Below, one piece after another: positions 25,616 to 34,578 of a DNA stretch of 64,000 nucleotides. The DNA comes from Tangfeifania diversioriginum (lineage in GTDB: Bacteria; Bacteroidota; Bacteroidia; Bacteroidales; Prolixibacteraceae). Position 1 is the stretch's first letter, and every line of letters starts with the position of its first letter. Where the stretch lies: positions 124,001-188,000 of the forward strand of contig NZ_FQZE01000005.1 in the NCBI RefSeq assembly GCF_900141875.1, given 5' to 3'. A program made the translations under genes and the position numbers. The notes beneath the pieces were generated by a model. That model worked only from the letters and a program-made list of their open reading frames with translations, was not told the origin of the DNA and made no database searches.

Positions 25616-26182
25616 ATGAAGAAAGTGTCATTTTTTATTTGGTTCGCATATTTTTTACTGTTGCTGAGTGCCAAAGCATCTGCGCAAGTGGAAGAAGCAG
25701 AGGCTAATGTTTACTTTGAACTCCCTCAGGTTGCGCTCGTTGATATTGAACCAGACTTGGACAACAGCATACATTTCAGCGTAAATACATCGGCCGAATC
25801 GGGCGAGTCTCCTTTTTTGGAATTGCCGGCAAACAATGATTTGTGGATAAATTATTCTTCCTCGCTGACAACTGCCCAAAATTCGCGCTCCATTGTGGCT
25901 GAAATTTCGCAGGGCGATATTCCCGAAGGAATACGATTTTATTTGGAAGCGTCAACCTTTTCCGGTGCCGGAGGTTCAGGCCAGGTTGGGCAGCCTTCCG
26001 GGAGAATTGAACTGAACAGCCAGCCACGGCCAATTATTACGAATATCGGAAATTGTTACACAGGTGATGGGATAAATAACGGGCACCGGCTTTCATTTTC
26101 CATCGACGTTTCAGATTATTCAAGGGTTTATTCAGTTGACGAATCCAGCTTTGTTGTATTGTACACGATTACCGATAATTGA
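25616..26182 (+). CDS. Exported subunit-like protein 3
   Basis: This is the third paralogue of the small subunit family: signal peptide MKKVSFFIWFAYFLLLLSAK, cut after ASAQ, then LPQVALVDIEPD, WINYSS, SRSIVAEISQGDIPEGI, NIGNCYTGDGINNGH and the terminal strand VVLYTITDN. The frame is open upstream and overlaps the end of the usher-like gene (ATGs at 25580 and 25598); I chose the ATG directly before the signal sequence. Placement after the usher-like gene is where tip or minor subunits often lie in fimbrial operons. Confidence 0.72.
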   Translation: MKKVSFFIWFAYFLLLLSAKASAQVEEAEANVYFELPQVALVDIEPDLDNSIHFSVNTSAESGESPFLELPANNDLWINYSSSLTTAQNSRSIVAEISQGDIPEGIRFYLEASTFSGAGGSGQVGQPSGRIELNSQPRPIITNIGNCYTGDGINNGHRLSFSIDVSDYSRVYSVDESSFVVLYTITDN

Positions 26183-26190
26183 TTATTTTA

Positions 26191-26715
26191 ATGAAACAGC
26201 TCATCATAATGAAAAGGACAATTCTTTTAGTAGCGTTTATTTTTACGGCAAATTATATTTTGGGGCAGGATTTGAGAATTGAAGTTTCAGGGGACGCCAA
26301 TTTCGAAAATGCCCAATATGTTGTTACCGAGGCCGGCGAAGATTTCCCGTCGTCGATTACCAGTAGTTCATCAATATATCTTTCTCTCAATTACAGAAGT
26401 ATTTGGGATGGTATTTTTGGGCGTGATATCCCATGGCAGATTTTTATACATAAATCAGATCTTGAATGGAACAACAATCTTGACCTGCAAATCCTGAGAG
26501 ATGGAAATGGAAGCAGAGCTTCTATATTGGGCCCTAATCCGGTAGTAACCAGTGGAACAAACTATCAAACTATAACTAACAATCCCAGCTTTTTTTTTCG
26601 AGGGCGTTATGGTGTTTTAAACATCCCACTGAATTTAAAATTGAGTGGTGCATCTCTTACTATGGGGGCCCGGCAATTTGAAACACGTGTTGTGTTTACC
26701 GTTTATGACGATTGA
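26191..26715 (+). CDS. Exported subunit-like protein 4 (divergent)
   Basis: The protein (about 174 residues) has a signal peptide (IMKRTILLVAFIFTANYILG, then QDLRIE) and a beta-rich domain. It lacks the CYTG/GH block of subunits 1-3, but it keeps an early EAGEDF, LSLNYRS and a C-terminal RVVFTVYDD strand equivalent to the YTITD strand of the others. It may be a distant paralogue with a special place such as a tip. It starts 8 bases after the stop of subunit 3. It is the last gene of the operon; the convergent sulfatase gene follows. Confidence 0.65.
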   Translation: MKQLIIMKRTILLVAFIFTANYILGQDLRIEVSGDANFENAQYVVTEAGEDFPSSITSSSSIYLSLNYRSIWDGIFGRDIPWQIFIHKSDLEWNNNLDLQILRDGNGSRASILGPNPVVTSGTNYQTITNNPSFFFRGRYGVLNIPLNLKLSGASLTMGARQFETRVVFTVYDD

Positions 26716-26766
26716 GAGAGGAGTCAGCTATAAACTGTCATTTTTCGTTTGCCTTGGCAGTCGCAG

Positions 26767-28665
26767 TTACCAGGCAAATTCAACATCAAATTCATCTGGA
26801 TCCAGTCCCCATTTTTCAATTAGCCATTTTGCTGAACGCATATCGTATTTGTTGCGGGTATTCGATTCTGCTTTGTGAATCATTTGTACAACCCCTTCCA
26901 CAATTTCAGGGCTTTTGTCCCCGATGCAGTCAATCACGTTCAATGCATGACACCGTGCAAATTCATTGGGATTTTTCAGAACTGAAAGCAATGCCTTTTT
27001 CGCAGCCTCATTTTCTCCCAGATTATAAAGCGTTTCAGCGGCCACATTAACTACGCTGGCCGATTCATCGTTCAACGCCTCTTTTAATTCAGGAAGTGCA
27101 GGCCGGGCATCCTCTTTTAAAATTAAAAGTCCGGTTGCTCCCCAGTACCGGATAGCCGGTTCTTTGTTTTTTAAATAAGATTTCAGCACCTCCAGATTTT
27201 CCGGTTTGCCGAGGGTGGCTGTTTCCGCAGCTTCAATTATTGGTTCGAGTTCAATTTTCCCGGAGCGCATGTAGTCGTACATCGAAAGGTCGCCGGCGCG
27301 TTCCACGCGGTCAGCTTCGGGGATAAAACCGGTGTCGTAAATGCGGGTCATCCACTCTTTGTTGGCGCTGCGCATTCTTTCCAGCACCTTTTCATATTCC
27401 GGATTTCCGGCCAGATTATTGATTTCCCACGGATCGTTTTCCGTATCGTATAATTCTTCAGCAGGTTTCGGCTCCCAAAAACGGCTTTGTGTTTCGTTGC
27501 ATTCGCCATTTTTATATGCCTCCTCCCACGACCTGATGGAAGGTGCTCTCCACAAGTATTCCAAGTGCTGGCCGTAAATCCGGTAGGGCATATAATTCCT
27601 GATGTAGCGAAATTTTTGGTCACGCACTGCGCGGCTCATGTCGTAACGTTCGTCCATGCGTCCACGAAACATATAGGCATACTCTGGATCTTCTGTTTTT
27701 TGGTTGCCCAAAAATGCATTGCCCTGCATCCAGTCGGCAATTTTAATTCCGGCAATGCTCAACAAAGTTGGCGCAAGGTCAACAAAACTGATGAGCCGGT
27801 CCACTTTTGAACCAGGTTTTTTTTCAGAAAACAGGTGTTTGTATTTTTCGGGAATGCGAACAATAAACGGCACACGCGTTCCGGTTTCGTAAACATAGCG
27901 TTTGCTGCGGGCAACAACGCCACCGTGGTCGCCGTAGTAAAAAACGATGGTGTTTTCAGCAAGTCCGGCCTCTTCCAGCTCCTGCAGCCATTTCCCAATT
28001 TGGGAATCCATATCTTCCACTTTGTCGTAGTACTGTGCCCAGTCGTGTTTCATGGCCGGTGTGGTCGGATGATGTGGCGGGATTGGTGCTTCTTCGGGGT
28101 TGTGCCTTAGTTGTTCGTTGGGAATGGAATCGTGCAGCGAACTTTCATGCGAAATAGTAGTATTGAAAACAGCAAAAAAAGGTTGCCCCGGCTCCCGGTT
28201 TTTGTAGTGTGCATCGCGGCTGCTTTCGTCCCATATTTCATCCGGATCGATACTGTTGGTATTGTAATCGGTTTTTGAATTGTTGGTGCAGTAATAGCCG
28301 GCTTCGCGTAAAAAATCAGGATAGGTTTTTATGGCTTCAGAAATGGGGTAATAACTGCGCATATGCTGATTTCCGCCCGAATTGGCATATACACCGGTAA
28401 TGATGGTGTTTCGGGCCGGGGCGCAAACAGGCGCATTGGCGTAGGCGTGTGTGTATAAAAATCCCTCAGAAGCTAGTTTGTCGAGGTTGGGGGTGGTGGC
28501 AAACTCATCGCCGTAGCAGCCTAAAAACGGACTGTTGTCTTCGCTGGTCAGCCACAAAATGTTGGGTAGTTCTTCAGGTACTTTTTCCCCACAACCGGTT
28601 GAAAATTGAGCCGATATTAGTACAATGAAAAAAAGGAAACCAAAGGTCAGGCTTTTAGTTTTCAT
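26767..28665 (-). CDS. Sulfatase (S1 family) lipoprotein with HEAT-like C-terminus
   Basis: This is an alkaline-phosphatase-fold sulfatase of about 632 residues. The lipoprotein signal ends FSTGC. The metal-binding start PNILWLTSEDNSPFLGCYGD is followed by the formylglycine motif CAPAR in NAPVCAPARNTIITG, so the cysteine needs an anaerobic or FGE-type maturase located elsewhere. A second metal motif is FYYGDHGG. The C-terminal 130 residues have helical repeats (KNKEPAIRYWGATGLLIL, LNDESASVVNVAAETLYNLG) that look like HEAT/PBS-lyase repeats. The reading frame extends 19 residues further upstream; the start at 28665 (MKTKSL) gives a normal signal peptide. The likely role is desulfation of a glycan at the cell surface. 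Confidence 0.9.
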   Translation of the reverse strand: MKTKSLTFGFLFFIVLISAQFSTGCGEKVPEELPNILWLTSEDNSPFLGCYGDEFATTPNLDKLASEGFLYTHAYANAPVCAPARNTIITGVYANSGGNQHMRSYYPISEAIKTYPDFLREAGYYCTNNSKTDYNTNSIDPDEIWDESSRDAHYKNREPGQPFFAVFNTTISHESSLHDSIPNEQLRHNPEEAPIPPHHPTTPAMKHDWAQYYDKVEDMDSQIGKWLQELEEAGLAENTIVFYYGDHGGVVARSKRYVYETGTRVPFIVRIPEKYKHLFSEKKPGSKVDRLISFVDLAPTLLSIAGIKIADWMQGNAFLGNQKTEDPEYAYMFRGRMDERYDMSRAVRDQKFRYIRNYMPYRIYGQHLEYLWRAPSIRSWEEAYKNGECNETQSRFWEPKPAEELYDTENDPWEINNLAGNPEYEKVLERMRSANKEWMTRIYDTGFIPEADRVERAGDLSMYDYMRSGKIELEPIIEAAETATLGKPENLEVLKSYLKNKEPAIRYWGATGLLILKEDARPALPELKEALNDESASVVNVAAETLYNLGENEAAKKALLSVLKNPNEFARCHALNVIDCIGDKSPEIVEGVVQMIHKAESNTRNKYDMRSAKWLIEKWGLDPDEFDVEFAW

Positions 28666-28929
28666 GCTGCAAATTGATTTAGTTGAAATGAATTCAAAAT
28701 TAACGAATTGGGAAGAAACCAAAAAATTAATACATGAAATGATGTAAAATGGATTTTTAAAGGACTTTCTGCACTTAAATATTCATGAATCGAATACTTT
28801 TGTTTTGCCAGAACAAAAATTTATTGTTTTTGTGATTTGATGCAATTAAATTACCTGATAAAAGTGGTTTTCTATAAATCACTTTTTTACTAAAATGAGC
28901 GAGTAACAAATTGTTAAAACACAGACTTT

Positions 28930-30505
28930 ATGGCAAAGAGCGAGAAGAAAAAAAATGATTTTTTCAAGCGTATATTAGATAAAGTTGAAGTTGTGGGCAA
29001 TAAGCTGCCACAGCCTGTGACTTTGTTTGCCCTGCTGATGATAATAACCCTTCTGCTTTCATTTGTTTTTGGAGGCGTTTCGGTCGATCACCCGGGCAAA
29101 GAAGCTGGAATGATTGGCCCCGATGGCGACCCCGTGGATAAAATAGATGTTGTAAACCTGCTGTCGCGCGATGGAGTACAAATGATTTTTACCCGAATGG
29201 TTGAAACATTTGCCAACTTCCCGCCCCTTGGGTTAGTGCTTGTAGTAATGTTGGGCATTGGTGTTGCTGAACATACCGGAATGATATCGGTGGGGTTGCG
29301 CCTTTTTGTTTCAAAAGTGCCCAAAACAATTATTACTTTCTCTATTGTGGTTGCAGGAATGGTTAGCTCTGTGGCAGCCGACGCAGGTTATGTTGTGCTG
29401 ATTCCGCTCGGTGGAGCCATTTTTCTGGGAATGGGGCGACATCCGCTGGCAGGTATAGGAGCCGCTTTCGCCGGAGTTTTCGGGAGTTTTCGGAGCCAAT
29501 TTTCTCCCCACCGGGCTCGACCCAATGATTGCCGCTTTTACCGAGCCGGCGGCCCAAATTATCGATCCGGAATATACCGTGAACCCGCTTTCCAACTACT
29601 ATCTTATGGCTGCATCAGTTCCGTTTATCGGGCTTATTGGAACGTGGGTTACCGAAAAAATACTGGTGCCGCGGCTTGGGCCGTACAAACCTTCTTCCGA
29701 CCTGGAAATTGATGAAGAAACTCCCATCACCCGGCAAGAAGTTAAAGCACTGAAATGGTCATTTGCAGCTACCCTTGCAGTGCTTGCACTGTTCATGCTT
29801 ACAATCATTCCCGCCGATGGATTGTTGCGGGGGGAAGTTGACCCTGAAACCGGCTCCAGGAGTTTCCAACCTTTTTACGACTCGCTGGTACCCATAATGT
29901 TTATTGTGTTTTTTGTGGCCGGTTTGGTTTATGGTATTGTTGCCAAAACCATTAAAACCGATAAAGATGTGGCCGACATGACCGCTAAAAGCATGTCAAC
30001 CATGGGAATGTACATTGTTATTGCTTTTGTGGCAGCTCAGTTTGTAGCTTATTTCAACTGGTCGAACCTGGGAAGCGTGCTGGCCGTTAAAGGTTCCGAT
30101 GGTCTCAAGGCTATTGGTTTTACCGGAGGGCCGCTGCTTGTCGCTTTTATAATTGTGTCGTCGCTGGTAAATCTTGTAATGGGAAGTGCCTCTGCAAAAT
30201 GGGCCCTGCTGGCCCCCATATTTGTGCCCATGCTCATGCTTATGGGTTACTCCCCTGAAACAACACAGGCAGCCTACCGTATAGGCGACTCGTACTCCAA
30301 CATTCTGACACCGTTGTTACCCTACTTTCCGCTGGTCATTGTTTTTGCACAGAAATATGTAAAAAAGGTGGGCATTGGCACACTCATTTCCATGATGTTG
30401 CCTTATGCCATAGCGTTTGCTTTAGTCAGAATACCAATGTTACTGGTGTGGATTTGGGCCAAACTTCCTCTGGGAATTGAAGGGCCGATATATTATACTC
30501 CCTGA
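28930..30505 (+). pseudogene. AbgT family transporter, interrupted by a +1 frameshift
   Basis: The locus encodes an AbgT-family inner-membrane transporter (p-aminobenzoyl-glutamate or drug/antimetabolite exporter family). The first frame (28930 to about 29480) gives an N-terminal half with helices and VSSVAADAGYVVLIPLGG. The rest (about 29480-30505) continues in the next frame with GLDPMIAAFTEPAAQIID, several helices and the motif MGSASAKWALLAPIFVPMLM. Removing one T from either TTTT run at 29477-29480 or 29487-29490 restores a continuous family-like segment ending GANFLPTGLDPMIA. It is either a recent pseudogene or a sequencing error, because both halves are otherwise intact. Confidence 0.85.
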
Positions 30506-30545
30506 TATAAAATTATCGAATAGCGGGGGTATTAATTCATCCCTG

Positions 30546-30935
30546 CTATTCGATAATTTCCACGTGGTTCCCGTCCGGGTCGAGCACAGCACTTTCGTAA
30601 TAGCCATCACCGGTGATGCGGGGTTCGCCAACAATTCTGACCCCATCGCTTCGCAGTTCTTCAGTTAATTGGTTAACTGCTTGTCTTGAGCCCACACTGA
30701 TTGCAAAATGAGCCAGGCCTGTATATTGTTTTGCCGGGTCGTTTTTCGATTTTGGAATATTGGGCATTTCCATAATTTCAAGCCGGCAGTCGCCACCGAA
30801 TGTGAGAAAATAGGACCTGAATTCTTTGGAGTGGTTGTAATAAATTTCAGAGGAAGAAGCATCGAAATAATGCGCATAAAAATTGCGCAACGATTCAAGG
30901 TTAAATGTCCAGATTGCAATATGGTCTATTTTCAT
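30546..30935 (-). CDS. VOC (glyoxalase/bleomycin-resistance) family protein
   Basis: The 129-residue protein has the vicinal-oxygen-chelate fold: KIDHIAIWTFNLESLRNFY opening strand and helix, a metal-ligand candidate glutamate in DCRLEIMEMP, HFAISVGS opening the second module, and DPDGNHVEIIE at the end with the last ligand glutamate. It fits single-domain lyases or dioxygenase-like proteins of this superfamily. The substrate is unknown. It is convergent with the AbgT-like locus; no operon partners. Confidence 0.88.
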   Translation of the reverse strand: MKIDHIAIWTFNLESLRNFYAHYFDASSSEIYYNHSKEFRSYFLTFGGDCRLEIMEMPNIPKSKNDPAKQYTGLAHFAISVGSRQAVNQLTEELRSDGVRIVGEPRITGDGYYESAVLDPDGNHVEIIE

Positions 30936-31169
30936 ATTTAGGTTAATTAATGATTTACCAAATTAACAAAATCAGTCCGGATATAAAATTATTGAACTTT
31001 GATTGTTATTTCATCAAATAAAAAATATTTCTTTGCAAGATGTTAAAAATAGTTTAAAATTCCCGTAAAAGAACTTTCAGGCAGGTTTATTGTTACTTTT
31101 GACCGGAAACAACAATAGAGGGACGGCGTTATTTTATTAATACGCAGGAATTTAAATACCCGTAAAAAG

Positions 31170-32831
31170 ATGAATAATACAACAAAATATACTATCCCCG
31201 CAATGCTGCAGGAATCGGTAAGTAAATTCGCTGATAAAATTTCACTGGTTTATGCAGGTGAAAGCAAATATACTTACCAGGAGCTGGGAGAAGATGTGAA
31301 ACGGGTTGCCGCTTTGCTAAAAAAACATGGTGTTCAACCGGGCGACAAGGTTGCCATTTTAAGCCCCAATATGCCCAACTGGGGAATTGCTTTTTTCTCG
31401 ATATCATGGATTGGTGCTACGGCAGTGCCTATTTTGCCCGATTTTCATTCAAACGAAATTGAATCGATAATCGAGCATTCAGAAACAAAAACGCTTTTCG
31501 TTTCAGAATCATTGTACAGCAGCTTGAATGAAAACACCATTAACAAACTCGGAAAAATTATTTTGGTCGATTGTTTTGCTTTAATACCGAAAGGAACTCC
31601 CAAAGAAAAATTAAAATCATTTGAAACTGAATTACCCGAAACAGCTGAGTTATTGCCGGCAGAAGTAAACGAAGAAGATCTGGCTTCCATAATCTATACC
31701 TCCGGAACTACCGGAAACTCAAAAGGTGTAATGCTCACTCATAAAAACCTGATGTGGACCTCCGAAAAAAGTTACACCCTGCAGGATATTAGTGAAACCG
31801 ACCGTTTCCTTTCAGTATTGCCGCTGTCGCACACCTTTGAAAATACACTTGGCTTTCTTTTTCCTGTGAGGTTTGGAGCTTCGGTACACTACCTGAGAAA
31901 ACCTCCGGTTGCATCGGTGTTATTGCCGGCGCTCAAAAAAGTTCAACCCACAATTATGCTGGTGGTCCCGCTGATTATCGAAAAAGTATTCAAAGCAAAA
32001 ATAAATCCTAAGTTCCAGAAATCGAAAGCCATGCGCACGCTCTATTCCATTCCGGCAATCCGGAAGGTTTTACACCGTGTGGCAGCCCGGAAACTATACC
32101 AGACTTTTGGCGGCCAACTTCGCTTTTTTGGAATTGGCGGGGCAAAGCTGGACGGTACGGTTGAACGGTTTTTATACGAAGGAAAGTTCCCATACGCCAT
32201 TGGGTACGGTCTTACCGAAACATCACCGCTGCTTGCTGGAGCTGTTGGCAAAAACAGGAAATTAGGCTCAACCGGAATTGCTATGGATGGTGTTCAGCTC
32301 CGCCTGGGCGATGTTGACCCGGCAACCGGTGAAGGCGAAATTCAGGCCAAAGGCAACAACGTAATGGAAGGGTATTACAAAGCACCGGAAATTACAAAAG
32401 AAGTGTTTACTGAAGATGGCTGGTTTAAGACCGGTGACAAAGGGAAATTCGACAAAAATAATTTCCTCTATATTAAAGGGCGCATTAAAACCATGATTGT
32501 GGGTGCCAGTGGGGAAAATATTTATCCTGAAGAAATTGAGTCAGTAATAAATAAAATGCGATTTGTGCTCGAGTCGCTGGTTATCGAAAAGAAGGGAAAA
32601 CTGGTAGCAATGGTTCACCTGAATGCCGACGAAGTTGAGCAGCATTTTAAAAATCTCAGAGCCGATGCACAACAATATTTTTCTGACAAATATGATGATG
32701 TCCTGGAAGAAATTCACAATAAAGTAAATGCAGAGGTGAATAAATTCTCAAGGCTTCAACGTGTTGTTCTTCAGCCCAGCCCGTTTGAAAAAACGCCAAC
32801 GCAAAAAATTAAACGGTTTTTATACGCTTAG
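31170..32831 (+). CDS. AMP-dependent synthetase/ligase, long-chain acyl-CoA synthetase type
   Basis: This is a 553-residue ANL-superfamily enzyme. Motif A3 reads IIYTSGTTGNSKGVMLTHKNL, A5 is YGLTETSPLL, A7 is DGWFKTGDKGKF and A8 is IKGRIKTMIVGASGENIYPEEIE, with the catalytic lysine of A10 in TPTQKIKRF. The length and order match bacterial long-chain fatty-acid CoA ligases, which activate fatty acids by adenylation and thioesterification. A TACTTTTG -7 box lies at 31094-31101, but I see no clear -33 box. It is followed by an intrinsic terminator. Confidence 0.92.
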   Translation: MNNTTKYTIPAMLQESVSKFADKISLVYAGESKYTYQELGEDVKRVAALLKKHGVQPGDKVAILSPNMPNWGIAFFSISWIGATAVPILPDFHSNEIESIIEHSETKTLFVSESLYSSLNENTINKLGKIILVDCFALIPKGTPKEKLKSFETELPETAELLPAEVNEEDLASIIYTSGTTGNSKGVMLTHKNLMWTSEKSYTLQDISETDRFLSVLPLSHTFENTLGFLFPVRFGASVHYLRKPPVASVLLPALKKVQPTIMLVVPLIIEKVFKAKINPKFQKSKAMRTLYSIPAIRKVLHRVAARKLYQTFGGQLRFFGIGGAKLDGTVERFLYEGKFPYAIGYGLTETSPLLAGAVGKNRKLGSTGIAMDGVQLRLGDVDPATGEGEIQAKGNNVMEGYYKAPEITKEVFTEDGWFKTGDKGKFDKNNFLYIKGRIKTMIVGASGENIYPEEIESVINKMRFVLESLVIEKKGKLVAMVHLNADEVEQHFKNLRADAQQYFSDKYDDVLEEIHNKVNAEVNKFSRLQRVVLQPSPFEKTPTQKIKRFLYA

Positions 32832-32840
32832 CGCTAAAGA

Positions 32841-32876
32841 AAAAAAGGAAAGTCACGATGCGGCTTTCCTTTTTTA
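32841..32876 (+). terminator. Intrinsic terminator
   Basis: AAAAAAGGAAAG and CTTTCCTTTTTT form a 12-bp stem with a T-run, 9 bases after the ligase stop codon. Confidence 0.8.
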
Positions 32877-32929
32877 TTTTAGATGAGCAGATTTTGTTAA
32901 TTTTGTACCCGCAAAAACCGAATAAAGAA

Positions 32930-34099
32930 ATGGTTATAGAATCGAGATACAGCAACAGGGGAGTTTCAGCATCGAAAGAAGATGTACACAACGCCATAAA
33001 AAACATCGACAAAGGATTGTTTCCCAATGCCTTCTGTAAGATTGTGCCCGATATTTTGGGTGGTGATCCGGTCTGGTGCAACATCATGCATGCCGATGGT
33101 GCCGGCACTAAATCGGCACTGGCTTATATGTACTGGAAAGAAACCGGCGACCTTTCGGTGTGGAAAGGAATTGCCCAGGATGCGCTGATAATGAACATCG
33201 ACGACTTGCTGTGCGTGGGCGCAACCGACAATATTCTCGTTTCGTCAACCATTGGCCGGAACAAAAACAAAATTCCCGGCGAAGTGATTTCCGCCATTAT
33301 TAACGGAACCGAAGAACTGCTCGCGAATTTGCGGGAACTGGGAATTTCAGCCTGGTCAACCGGAGGCGAAACAGCCGATGTGGGCGACTTAGTCCGGTCC
33401 ATTATTGTGGATTCCACGGTAGTTGCCCGGATGAAACGCGATGATGTAATTTCTGCTGATAAAATTTCGGCAGGTGATGTCATCATCGGGCTTTCCTCTT
33501 CGGGGCAGGCAACTTACGAAAACAGCTATAATGGCGGTATGGGCAGCAACGGGCTCACATCGGCACGCCACGATGTTTTTGCCAACTACCTCGCCGAAAA
33601 ATATCCCGAAAGTTTCGACCCGGAAGTTCCCGGGGAACTGGTTTATTCCGGAAAATACAAATTGATAGACAAAATTGAAAGAATAGGTTTAGATGCCGGC
33701 CAACTGGTTTTATCGCCAACAAGGACTTATGCTCCTGTGATTAAAAAAGTACTGGAAAAATTCAGAAAAAATATTTCAGGGATGATCCACTGCTCAGGAG
33801 GCGCGCAAACCAAAGTGCTGCATTTTGTGGAGAATGTGCATGTGGTGAAGGATAATATGTTTCCGGTTCCGCCGCTTTTCAGAATTATTCAGGAGCAGTC
33901 GGGAACAAGCTGGCAGGAAATGTACAAGGTGTTTAACATGGGCCACCGGTTCGAAATTTATACCAGTCCGGATGTGGCTGAAGAAATTATTTCTATTTCT
34001 AAATCGTTCAACATTGAAGCACAAATTGTGGGCAGAGTTGAACCTTTCGAAGGTAAAAAATTGACGATTGAAAATAAAATGGGAAAGTTTGATTATTAG
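32930..34099 (+). CDS. purM: Phosphoribosylformylglycinamidine cyclo-ligase (AIR synthetase)
   Basis: PurM catalyses the ATP-dependent ring closure of FGAM to aminoimidazole ribonucleotide in purine synthesis. The 389-residue protein has MHADGAGTKSALA (the DGxGTK motif), VGATDNILVSSTIGRN, GGETADVGDLVR, and the C-terminal domain with HCSGGAQTKVL and NMGHRFEIYTS. I start at the ATG at 32930 (MVIESRYSNRGVS); the longer reading frame begins in the preceding terminator. It is somewhat longer than the E. coli enzyme, as is usual in Bacteroidota. A TAATTTTG -7-like box lies 25 bases upstream of the ATG. Confidence 0.92.
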   Translation: MVIESRYSNRGVSASKEDVHNAIKNIDKGLFPNAFCKIVPDILGGDPVWCNIMHADGAGTKSALAYMYWKETGDLSVWKGIAQDALIMNIDDLLCVGATDNILVSSTIGRNKNKIPGEVISAIINGTEELLANLRELGISAWSTGGETADVGDLVRSIIVDSTVVARMKRDDVISADKISAGDVIIGLSSSGQATYENSYNGGMGSNGLTSARHDVFANYLAEKYPESFDPEVPGELVYSGKYKLIDKIERIGLDAGQLVLSPTRTYAPVIKKVLEKFRKNISGMIHCSGGAQTKVLHFVENVHVVKDNMFPVPPLFRIIQEQSGTSWQEMYKVFNMGHRFEIYTSPDVAEEIISISKSFNIEAQIVGRVEPFEGKKLTIENKMGKFDY

Positions 34100-34102
34100 T
34101 GC

Positions 34103-34220
34103 GTTCCCTCGAAAATGGGAATCTCTGCTCAATAGCGAGAGAATCCCGCCTGCGCGGGAATGAGGCCGGAGAATGACCAGCACAAAGTAACTAAGAATGC
34201 ATTCCCACGAAAGTGGGAAT
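34103..34220. repeat. Three palindromic units upstream of the GIY-YIG gene
   Basis: Units of the type ATTCCC-N8-GGGAAT occur at 34103-34122 (degenerate), 34142-34161 (AATCCCGCCTGCGCGGGAAT) and 34201-34220 (ATTCCCACGAAAGTGGGAAT). The same kind of unit recurs just after the gene at 34541-34560, so the nuclease gene is bracketed by them. Confidence 0.8.
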
Positions 34221-34245
34221 CTTAAAAAAGCGGATATTAACAAAC

Positions 34246-34533
34246 ATGGCAAATTTCTATGTTTACATATTGGCAAACAAACCAAACGGAGTTTTATACA
34301 TAGGTGTAACAAATGAACTGGAAAGACGTTTGGGAGAACATAAAAACAAAATATTAAAAGGATTTACCTATAAATACAATGTTGATAAATTAGTTTATTT
34401 TGAAGAATTTGATACTTATGAAGAAGCATTTTTAAGAGAGCGAAGATTGAAAAAGTGGAACCGTGACTGGAAAATTCAATTAATAGAAAAAGAAAATCCG
34501 GATTGGATTGATTTATCAGCAGAATGGTTTTAA
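34246..34533 (+). CDS. Small GIY-YIG nuclease domain protein
   Basis: The 95-residue protein is a single GIY-YIG domain: FYVYILANKPNGVLYIGVTN supplies the two motif strands, then the arginine in ELERRLGEHK, KYNVDKLVYFEEF and the conserved glutamate in EEAFLRERRLKKW, which would bind the metal. Stand-alone proteins of this kind resemble the UvrC N-terminal domain and are annotated as endonucleases or excinuclease-like. It lies between purM and prfA and is flanked on both sides by ATTCCC/GGGAAT palindromes, which suggests a mobile or repeat-associated cassette. Confidence 0.9.
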   Translation: MANFYVYILANKPNGVLYIGVTNELERRLGEHKNKILKGFTYKYNVDKLVYFEEFDTYEEAFLRERRLKKWNRDWKIQLIEKENPDWIDLSAEWF

Positions 34534-34540
34534 ACAAGAG

Positions 34541-34560
34541 ATTCCCGCATTCGCGGGAAT
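34541..34560. repeat. Palindromic unit downstream of the GIY-YIG gene
   Basis: ATTCCCGCATTCGCGGGAAT is an 8-bp-armed perfect palindrome with a four-base centre. It starts 7 bases after the stop codon and matches the upstream units. Confidence 0.8.
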
Positions 34561-34578
34561 GAGGAAAAGGAGTGAATT

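Noticed and set aside
28930-30505. Programmed ribosomal frameshift in the AbgT-like gene
   Set aside because: There is no known programmed shift in this family, no slippery heptamer with a pseudoknot that I can see, and a simple extra T explains it.
34103-34560. CRISPR array
   Set aside because: The units are short palindromes with irregular spacing and a gene between them, and no cas gene is present.
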